The notes under the pieces: generated by a model
The model's input: the letters and a program-made list of their open reading frames with translations, nothing else
Databases searched by the model: none
What the model was told of the DNA's origin: nothing
DNA from: Isoetes taiwanensis
Taxonomy: Eukaryota > Streptophyta > Lycopodiopsida > Isoetales > Isoetaceae
Length of the DNA: 64,000 bases
Assembly: GCA_021234155.1 (NCBI GenBank)
Contig: JAJEKV010000033.1
Coordinates: 9,765,641 to 9,829,640 of the forward strand
Direction of reading: 5' to 3'
Position numbers and translations under genes: made by a program
In this document: one piece after another, positions 43,995 through 53,600 of the stretch
Numbering within the stretch: the first letter of the stretch is position 1
How the letters are laid out: the number at the start of each line of letters is the position of its first letter

Positions 43995-44744
43995 TTAACG
44001 TCCACGGAGGCCAACTGGCCTATGAGACGGAAGTTGATGAATTGCTATCTCAGAGCATCTGAGATCGGCATGAGCTGCTCGGATGTGTGCATATGCGGGA
44101 CATTCCTGTAGAGCATGGTGTTCATCTTCTACTATCTGCATGTGACAGCACTGGCATAATCTCTCATGCCGGGGGATTCCCTGCCCTCCATCCGTACCCC
44201 AGCGGCCTGTCTCAATTCTGAGATGGTGGGACCCTGTCCTTATTGCAGCTATAGCTCTCCGTTTCTTGGTAGAGATGTGTGCCTTCAAATACTGGTGGAG
44301 GCCATGTTCAAGCGACGAATTAACCTGCGTGTGGTAGTGCTCTGTTTTGGGCTTTGCAAGAGTGGGCGCATCCCACAGAGAGGTAGCAAAGCGCTCATTC
44401 AAATGCAGCTCCTGTTCCACGATATCCGACATATCCATAATCTGTTGATAGTCTATGGACCATCTTGCGAACCATCCCCTATAATGCTCCTGCCACACTC
44501 TCTTCAGACGTTGTGGCCCTTGTGCTAATAAAACCTTATGGAAATACGCAAGGTGCATGCGCATAGCAGAATGCTGCAGGGGCCAAAAGCCAGTCTCATA
44601 CAGCAAAATCGGATAAGGCACCATGTCCTTGACACCTAGGTTGTATGTCAGGAAAGCCTTCTGTACCCTCTCTAGCTTATCCCAAGTACCCTTGCTAACC
44701 GCTGGCCCCCAGACCTCTACCCCATACAGCAATACTGGTTCCAC
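43995..44744 (-). pseudogene. LINE ORF2 thumb and zinc-knuckle C-terminus
   Basis: This 249-codon frame is uninterrupted. It shows L-L-Y-G-V-E-V-W-G-P (typical start of the LINE thumb region), R-T-G-S-H-H-L-R-I-E and the zinc knuckle C-Q-C-C-H-x(6)-E-H-H-A-L-Q-E-C-P. It ends S-H-R-P-V-G-L-R-G-R-stop, with TAA at 43995-43997. The stop is only about ten bases from the simple-sequence tail, so there is essentially no 3' UTR. Confidence 0.88.
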
Positions 44745-45160
44745 AATCGATTCCCAGATACTTAAAGGTCCTTATAACTTCCATCCTTTGTCCTTTGTAA
44801 TAGAAGTCTGGGACATCATGCTGCGCAAACAGGATTGGCAACAGCTTGGTTTTCTGCTGGTTGATGGTCATTCCTGCTATGTCACAGAATTGACTGAGAG
44901 CATCCAAATGTTCCTGCATACTCCTAGCTGTATGGGACAATAAGCCCAGATCGTCTGCATAGAGCAACTGTTTTACTGTATATGCCTCTGGCAACTGCGG
45001 GCCACTGTGGGACATGTAGCTCCTGCAAGCGTTGCCACAACAGGTCCCGAGGGACCGTATCATATGCCATCTTAAAATCCACGAAACAGCAATACAAGTC
45101 GCGTCGTGCATTGCGGCTAGCTTCCATATGGATTCTGAGAGTAAAAATATGATCACTCAT
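44695..45160 (-). pseudogene. LINE RT palm fragment, YADD intact
   Basis: Two overlapping frames give D-F-K-M-A-Y-D-T-V-P-R-D and then Q-L-L-Y-A-D-D-L-G-L-L-S-H, with K-T-K-L-L-P and F-K-Y-L-G-I-D. The catalytic Y-A-D-D is intact. Between the two frames the S-P-x-L-F-G block is damaged. The frame is lost again near 44720, just before the thumb. Confidence 0.85.
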
Positions 45161-45175
45161 ATAGGACTGCTTTAC

Positions 45176-45469
45176 AGAGTAGTATTTTTATTAGGAACCT
45201 GCTCATTCAGATGTATGGTGAATGTGGCAGTTTGGATGACGCAAGAGCTGTCTTTGAAGAAACTCATTATCGAAATCCTTTTACTTATTTCAGCTTATGC
45301 CCGAAATGGGCACGGTGATGAATCTCTGCGTCTTTTCCACACATTGTTGGATGATAATTTCAAAGCAGATAAAATCACCTTCATCACAGTCCTTGATTCT
45401 TGTTCCAAACCACCTGTCCTGGAAGAATGTAAGCTGGTTCATGGACATGTAGTTGTTAACAGATTTTAA
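45176..45469 (+). pseudogene. PPR protein fragment (PLS type), frameshifted
   Basis: Plant pentatricopeptide repeats are readable: one frame gives M-Y-G-E-C-G-S-L-D-D-A-R-A-V-F and the next gives A-Y-A-R-N-G-H-G-D-E-S-L-R-L-F followed by F-K-A-D-K-I-T-F-I-T-V-L-D-S-C-S. These are the hallmarks of P, L and S repeats in organelle RNA-binding and editing factors. The fragment covers about 2.5 repeats, has a frameshift near 45270 and ends at a stop. No organelle transit peptide or E/DYW tail is present, so it is a relic cut by the neighbouring LINE. Confidence 0.8.
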
Positions 45470-48400
45470 ATCCCCTTTCTGAACTTGGCTGCGGGATGCA
45501 TCAGCTCAGATTTGAAGAAGTGCAATGGCTTATAGTTAGAGGGAAAAAAACCTTGGTGATAATAACCTGGAACGTGCTTAGTTTATGGAGCAACTTGTTA
45601 ACTTGTTTCGAATTATCCGTTCTTCAAATTTCTCGCAGATCTTTTCCGATTCAAGCCCACTTGAAACATCGATTTTTGATTTTTTCATTTGCCTCGTAGA
45701 CCACTTGCATCCATTTCCTTTATATCCTCTAATCAAGCCTCTGGATGTGTTCATTTTTAGACTCTGTTATTATTTGATTTGATTTGATTTGTTATGTGCT
45801 TCTGGAAACAACCATTAGGGATTGCCCAACTTTGTTATAAAAGTACTGTGACATTGCCAATATCTAGCATTATAACAGGGATAATGCCATAATGTGGTTT
45901 TTCCAAAGAAGAATTTGCAATCTTGGCAGCTCGGGAATGATTATAAATCATATCTTGTTTTTATCCTATGAATATTCTTATTTGTGGATGCCAATGCCAG
46001 TTATGATTGCCATTTCTTTTGTATTGATGCTCCCTCTTTGTGGAATTAAATCTGTTTTACATATGCCATATGCTTATGAATGCTTGCCATGGCAAAACAG
46101 GCTTGCATTGATACCAGCACATGTTACCATATGCACTAGCATATGCATGACAATGTGCAGTTTACAATAGAAGGGGGTATTTATTTTGACAGTTGATTCT
46201 CTTGGACTAGTGGCAATGGGAATAATTTGTTTGTCTTGATGTTTTTGTGCTTTTTAGTAATTAATATTTAGGCCCATAACATTTACCTATGTTTGCGTTA
46301 GTTAGGGCCCGAAGGGCCCAAATGTTTTTTTAATATAACAATCAACAGACAACTATCATTAACATTTTTAACACAAACCATTGTATTTAACACGTTTTAA
46401 TTAAAATCCCCCTTAAACCCCCTTTGGTTTGGGTGCATATTCACACGGGGGGTTACGTAGGGCAACGAGAGCTGCCGGATGGGCATATTTGCCCTTTATT
46501 CCTTGATCTGGACCGTACATAGCAATCTTTGTTTGTGGGGTATGCATGTACAAGTTTTTGTATACTGTATATTGAGATTTGTAAAATACTATAAGGTTTG
46601 AGAGAATGTACTTAATGGTGTTAATTTTGTACATGTATTGTAAATCCAACAAAGTGTTAAATATTTACAGTCAATTTTGAGAAGAACAAAGTTCGGAACC
46701 AAATTTTTACTTACAATATGGATGCCCGTGAATTTATGCATTAATAATGACAATGCCTACTGAGAATGCAAATATTGCTTTTTTAGACGACAATAATGAT
46801 CTGTAGCATCTCAAAGGATCTATTTTGAATGGTCACACTGGACTTCTAGATGCTAATGCTTTGGGAGTCAAAATCATTTGTCAAAGCAAAGGAGAAAGTG
46901 GGTAAGCATGCTTATCGCACGTGAATTATATGCCTGCTTGACCAAGAGGTGCCTATTTTTGAGGTGCTCATCTAGGGGACAATGGTGGAAGTGTGAGACC
47001 CTGTGAAACAGGTTTGTCACGATAGAGAAGTTGCAAAACCTCTTGGAAATACTCTTAGAAACTGATCATGTTGTAATGAATTTGCCAGCTTCAGCAATTA
47101 CATTTCTAGGTAGGCGCATAAACTTTTGAAGCCATATATTTTTTGATAAAAATATAATTATAATTACATAAAGTTATTGATGTAGGATCATGCCAATTAT
47201 TGAATTTTAACTTAATGCTATAATTTACAGATGTGTTCCGTGATCCTTTGTCTAGGGAGACCTAGAAAGCTGCAATGCATTTTATGTGATCCAATGAAAC
47301 TACTAGTGATGTTGTCTAAGTTAGTAGCTTTATTATATGGTAGCACCATCATATCGCTACACAACTTAAGAATTTATATCGAACCTGGATTGGCTTAGAC
47401 TGGCTAGTTCTTGCTTATTCAGGTTCTTACTTGTCTAAAGTTTAAGTCATATGTTAATAACTAGATGTCCTTTGCTCCCCCCATTGAGAACATGAAGATG
47501 AAAGGATAATTGGAAGTTCCCTATCAGGGTCATCTTTATGGATTGTTCGAGACGTAGCTTCAAATAAGGTATTCTTACTAACTTTGAGTTGTCTTTCCTC
47601 TTGAGCTTGATGTACAAAAGGTTTACCACATTTGATGTAGGTCATGGAATGTTTAAGCTTTCAACTACCTAAAAGCGCGCCATTTAGAGACCAGTTGGAA
47701 TCTCGAATATCTCAAGAACTTATTAAACAGTTATGAACTGTTGGTTATAACATCTATGCAACAAACACATATTAACACATTTGTTTGTACAATCGTTCCT
47801 TCAAGCTTCTTGTAATGAGCTAATTGTAATGTTTTTCCATATAAATGTAAAAAACAAGGACATCATCAATACTGTATGTATCAGTTCGTGATTTACAAGT
47901 TGCTTCGTTTGGAGTATTTACAAGGTTTAGCTACAATGCCATGTCCATATACCTCAACTTTCATTGGTCCAAATGGTTATCAAATTAAACCTTGGTGCTA
48001 GATATTGGAGTGTGAAGCTTGGTCAGAATGTCATTTCTTTATCCATATTTGTTGTTCATCTTCCTTTCATTTTGGAAAATTTTGGGGTGTGTGCTCGAAA
48101 AGAAAGGACCAATGCTTTTGATCTTCGGCCATTGTTCAAATTCTAGCCTCTTTTATTTAACGCCTTTCATATGAAACTCAAAAAGTTAATGGGACTGTAT
48201 TTCAAGTCTATATGTGTCTGTGAATTCATCTCCATGTTAAATTTGCATGTACATGTGGAGATTCACAACTTCCTTTTGAATCGATATATGTGAAACGCTT
48301 GGAGAAGTACCTAAATGAAAAGTTGAGCAAGAATTGGCTTCTTGATATTAGGTTAACTATGCCAACATATAAGGTCAAACAAGTTTAATAAGTAGCAAAT

Positions 48401-48770
48401 ATGAGTTAGGCCTATAATTCTAATGTCCGTACAAAGGCTAATTGGCCAGTTGTATGAATTGACTAGCACAGCTTCGCAAACAAAACTCAAAACTTCTAAC
48501 CTAAGAAAATGACACTTGATATTCATAGCATTTGCATGGCTCCACCCAAAACAAAAAGAGCCAACACAAAACGATGAAACAGAAACTATAAAAACATAAT
48601 CTCGGGCCAGAGGCCAACCCTTGTGCGCAACACCTTGTTATCATTAATTCAAACATCTATTCTATTTACTCACATCTATTATTCAATCAATCACCAGATA
48701 TCAAGTAAGTCAATTGCGAGTGCACACACAATAAAATTGGACTTAAATAGGGTTATCCAGCATCACCCAC
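45470..48770. other. Non-coding DNA, no supported gene
   Basis: This long stretch holds only short, overlapping frames. A perfect small inverted repeat gggcccgaagggccc lies at about 46306-46320. AT content is high. No repeats above about 30 bp were noticed. I see nothing that supports a gene. Confidence 0.55.
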
Positions 48771-48782
48771 CATGTTTGGAAT

Positions 48783-49830
48783 TTGCTAGATGAATTAGAG
48801 AAGCAGCTCAAGCAAAACTGTACACATGGGTTAGTTTTAGGATGGATTATAATACAATTATTGCTGTATACATATGATATTCTTTTGTTAGATAGATTCA
48901 ACGTTGGGATTGCAACAACAGCTAGAGGTATTAAATGCTTTCTTCCAACATGGAAAGCTAAAACGAAAATTATGGTATTTGGCTCTGGCAAGAACCATGC
49001 ATTTTACTTTGGTTGCAAAGAAGGAGAACATGTCCCAATATGCAAGTACTCGGGACTAAAAGTTACTGATAATTACAAGTGGAATTGCAATAAATGAGCG
49101 TGTGGTAGGGGGCAAGAAATCCCTTTTTGCTAAGCAAGCTAAATACAATAGGATTCACTTGCGAGACTGGACTATGAAGTGCCATCTATATAAAGCTTTA
49201 GAGAAACCAGTCATAAGCAATGGAAAAATATTGAATTTGTAAAAAAACGGTTCCTAATTAGCGAGTTCGGTATCAAAATTCAAACACCATATCGTATCAT
49301 AGCAGAAATAGGAATGCTACCATTGGAAGGCGAAGCCGTTCGTCAGTTTCTTTTGTATATAGTGAGGATGCAAACTATGTCTACTGATAGGTTGTCCTTT
49401 ATTGCATTGCAAGAATCTCACCAAACTGGTTGGTCCACATCTGTTTGGCCATTTCTTACCATCATGGTAGTCACCTTGGACAATTTACCTACAAATGCAT
49501 TGGTTATCCTCAAGCTTGTTATGGATAAGATGATCGACAAGCTGTCAGATTTGTAGGATGAGGGTTATCTCCCATCACCTACAAAATGAGCGTGGAAGGT
49601 GGTAAAGAATCTAGCGGTCCGAAAGAACGTGCAACATATGTGGATTAGGGGAAGTAGAGGTTGCGCAACACTTTTTTATTGCATGTCTAGCTTATTTAAA
49701 AGACAACATGATATCAAAAGCAGAACACTTAACTTTTTACAGATGCCTTCAGCAAAATTAGCATCTTTAATTAGAGATTTGTGGCAAGCAAGAGAGGCTC
49801 ATTTGACTCATAACCTAGGCACTTAATGTG
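48783..49830 (+). pseudogene. Relic LINE ORF2 fragment, plus strand
   Basis: A heavily mutated LINE C-terminal half is readable in shifting frames. At 48850-49080 the box reads Y-T-Y-D-I-L-L-L instead of Y-A-D-D, followed by K-T-K-I-M-V-F-G and a K-Y-S-G-L block. At about 49255-49330 there is F-G-I-K-I-Q-T-P-Y-R. At 49610-49690 a zinc knuckle C-N-I-C-G-L-G-E-V-E-x-A-Q-H-F is followed by a cysteine. It is older than the other LINEs in the window. Confidence 0.7.
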
Positions 49831-50372
49831 ACCACAGAAGTCCTTTTGTAACTTATTGGTATAATATTCTAAATACATAATGCATGCTACAAAATATGTC
49901 ACGGGCTGATCTCCCAAAGATCCTGGAAGATCAGTCAAGAAGCCCAAGTTCTTTTTTTTTATGTTACTAAATGTGGGCAAACCAAAGTTAATGCAATTGG
50001 TTGGAACAAGGATAAGCAGACTAAGGAAAAAGCCTTACCCATGGATAAATAGTAAGTTGGGTCAGTTTTTTCTTCCGGTGTCACGTCACATTCGCCAAAC
50101 TTGTGACAGATTCTTGGTTACCTGTTCAACTGGTGAAGAAACAACCCAGCGTGACAGTGAGTAGGCTGCCGAAGTTCAGAAACTATGTGAGATTATTTTA
50201 CAAGCTGTGTTCAGAAGCTGTTTTTAGAAGCAATTACTTCAAGAAAAGCCGAGTCCGATCTGTATTTCATGCTTGCCATAGCCATGACCTTAGTTAGCCA
50301 TGATTTGTGCTCCATGCTTAGCCATAGGCGTGAATGTCAACAGAACAAAAAAACCTCCCAAACTATGATATT
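49831..50372. other. Upstream flank of the host gene, no feature seen
   Basis: Short open frames only. The region lies between a relic LINE and the structured element at 50373 and probably contains no coding sequence. Confidence 0.5.
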
Positions 50373-50441
50373 GCAGGGGTAAACCATCTGGTCCCGCGGG
50401 AATTTTGCTCCCGGCTATCGCCGGTCAGGAAAATCCCCTGC
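50373..50441. other. Compact multi-stem inverted-repeat element
   Basis: An outer 7-bp stem (gcagggg 50373-50379 with cccctgc 50435-50441) encloses two inner hairpins: the 10-bp palindrome tcccgcggga and ccggc-tatc-gccgg. The layout is a three-way junction of 69 nt. It is about 250 bp upstream of the host gene's first exon. It does not match a tRNA or hammerhead consensus. It could be a transposon end, a structured RNA or a protein-binding palindrome. Confidence 0.5.
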
Positions 50442-50577
50442 CAAAACCGGAAAAGGGTCCAAGATGGCTTACCCCTATACAACATACCAGAGCTTCATAA
50501 GTAACTTGAAGATCCTTAAGCACACCACTACAAACGGACTTGTTTAAAACAAAAAAACATGAGATAAAAAATGGAAC

Positions 50578-50590
50578 GCCACGTCATCAA
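50578..50590. promoter_or_regulatory. bZIP-type ACGTCA element upstream of the host gene
   Basis: The sequence gccacgtcatc combines a G-box half (CACGT) with the TGACG core on the opposite strand. This is a recognised plant bZIP binding form. It lies about 105 bp before the ATG at 50693, a normal promoter or 5' UTR distance. Function is inferred only from the motif. Confidence 0.35.
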
Positions 50591-50692
50591 AAAAAATATA
50601 TCGGGCAAAAAACATCCGTTTGTTCCTCGTTCCTAAAAAGAAAGGGTCTTTTGTTCCTGCGTATCTAAAGAGAGTCGTTTGAAGCGGCCGAC

Positions 50693-53600
50693 ATGCTTCC
50701 CCACCAGGGCTATTACGTCGCTGGCCCTTCGGTATGGTGGGGATACGGCAGTTCTGGAGTACCTTATCCTACAATGCCAGAGGTATGGCCATTTCTGCTT
50801 GTTTTAGGTTCTCTATGTTTAACGCAGAAACCAAAATGATGCGTTTGCTGAGATTCATATTAGTATCCCAGTAATTTGCACGAAGGAGAACGATTTCTTT
50901 GTCCTCGCTGCAAATTTGTTTAATTTCCCCTTTTTCGTGCCAGTTTGCTTCTACCTTGCCATTTTTACTGCACTCAGAACGTTTATAGTTATATAGACAG
51001 AGAATGGAAAATTAATTTTGAACAGTGCAAAAGAAAGTGCCATGTGTTGATGCTAAAGTTCATTTAGGGAAGCCCAGGAGGATGCATCCCTTTAGGCATA
51101 TAATGATCCAGAAGGCTTACGGGTACAAAGCCTATTTGACTATAGGAAATATGAATTAAGTTGCTGAAACATTAGCTTCGTGTCCTTGCCATGAGATTGT
51201 AGTACTGTCAACTTTAATTAATGAGTGAATGTAGTGGCATCCAAAATATGAATGTAGTGGCATCCAAAATCCCTCAACATCAGGCTCCTTGGAATTATGA
51301 TACTCCTAATGATGGCTTTATGAACAGCATAAGTTTCTGATTTGTTTATTAAGTGCATCAGAAGCTAAGTGGTATTTCGAAATAGAGTCCTATGAAAGGA
51401 TGAAGTGTTGCAACTTGAAGGGGCCTGGTTTACCTGCAGAGCTGTGATGGGAGCAGCGGAGATGAATGGTCGAAATATAGACTGGAATGTGCTACTGTAT
51501 ACAAAGTTTTACTGCACAGGAGTGATGCACATCATCAGGTTGATTGAGGCAAACATCAGTAATGAGTTAATATTTGAATTTAGTGGAAAATGCTGTAAAC
51601 CTCTCATGCCTCAGTGAAATAGAGAAAATACTCTGTTCGATATAGGAGAAGTGGCAAAAGATCAAGGGGTAATGATTCAGGCATATGACAATTATATTCT
51701 TACTGTGATGCCCAACTTTCGGATGTCTCAAAGAACTCAGGTTTTTCAGGCAAAATTTTGTCTCATATGCACGAAGAATTTTAACTAGTTATAGGTAATA
51801 TTTTGATACCAATTTGGACGCTTCTATTTTGTTTCCTCTTCTTTCCAAATGGGCATAAATTGAGGTACACACAGCATGGCTGGACTTACTACTTGATTTC
51901 TGTTCTGAAGCCCTTTGCTTTTATCACAATTAATTTATTAGTGCTTCAAAAGTTCATAAACTTTGTACTCATATATGAAGTGCAATGCTTCATCAGTTCA
52001 CATACTTACATGTGCTAGTTTCAGGGAAGTCAATGGATGCACACAACAAAGGAGCATGTGCTGAACGACCAACAGAAGGTTTTTGAAATTTGTGCCATTG
52101 CTTTTATTGTACAGGAGGTTACAGGTTGTTAGGCACAGAAAGAATTTGTGATTACTTGGAATGGTTAATTACAGGGAAACCAATCGGTCCAGCAGAAGAA
52201 AAGAAAATACATAAAGACAACCCCATCAAAGCAGTCTAACCCACATAATCAGCAGAATGTATGTTATTTCGTTTCTGTTCTTCAATTTTTTATCTGACTC
52301 CGTTCTTAAACTTGTACTAGCCAAATGATTAGATGTAAGTTATGAGACAAGAATTTGTTGGCAATCCCAATTTTTGCATGATGCACATTTATAGTAAACT
52401 TGTGAAGGATAGTATGTGCATCACGAGATAAAAGGAACAAAAAGTATAACAGAGATATCTTGTTTGATCTTGGTTTTAGGTAATAGTTACAGACATTGCC
52501 TGACACACAGTGGACCAATTACAGGGAAACCAATTGATGCATCCAAGGAAAGTAACTTACATACAAACTACATCAACAATGGAGCAACAAAAGGTATGTT
52601 TGTGGGGATGCTTTTTCTTTTTATGTCAGAAATACCAGTGCTATGATTGGTCATATGTAGCCTTTCTGCCGTATGTACCTTCCTGCATTTGTCTTAGCAT
52701 GAATTAGTGATTTGTCATACAGACCTATCTATGAAGCTCCAATATTTTCTCATACTTGATTACAGGGGAATCAACCGGTGCAACAGAACCAAATAAAGTA
52801 CATGCAAACAATGCCAACAAAGGATTATAATTTGAATGATCCGAAAAGAGTGAGCATATATAATCTGATAACTTGTCTTTGTTCCATTTCATGTTCTATT
52901 GGTCCATTGCTAGTAAAAGAATAGATATTGATTACACGGCAATCAATTGATGGAGCAGGGCAATGTAAGGTACATACATACTATGCCAGCAAAGCCATAT
53001 ACACCAACAGATCAGAAAAAGGTACACTAATACCTCAGGACATTAGCTCAATTTTCTTGTGAACTTTTTATATGACAAACATTAGAATGTTCACCGGTCA
53101 TATTTTTTTAATTACAGAGTAACCAAATGATGCTGCCCAAGCAGCATGTACAATCTATGCAGATCATGCCACCAAGGGAAGGTGCAGCAAATGAGAAGGT
53201 ACACCATGTATCTGTCATATTATGGATGAGCAATGGCCACAAGAAACTGCCTTGATTGAACACATTTCTTGTATCCTTTTTTTCAAATCGTGACATGAAT
53301 TTAAAGAGTTTTTTTGTTACAGGGAAATCAGTTGATGCAGAATCACATAAGACTGATGCAGACATTATTGCCAAAGGATCAAAAGGTGAACCTTGTTTAT
53401 ATTCTCACCTTTTGAACTTGATAACACTTACAACAATCATTGAGGAAGAGGTTCCATAATGAAACTATCAGAGATAGCCTAAACGTCATCAGCACTAAGG
53501 GACAGACGGCCATCAAACTTGTCTTAAACGATATATATATTTTTTCTTCTTTTAATTATTCATGAATATATTTCATAGAAGTTCGTAAGACCAGGATCAT

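Larger units (their letters stand above)
43968..45165 (-). mobile_element. 5'-truncated LINE, minus strand, (TTCC)n tail
   Basis: The fragment starts within the reverse-transcriptase palm and runs through the C-terminus to a ggaagg-type tail at 43968-43985. Its 5' truncation point at about 45165 abuts a PPR coding fragment, which the element probably interrupted. Its C-terminus and terminal stem-loop match those of the LINE at 37.34-42.76 kb, so they are related families. Confidence 0.85.
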
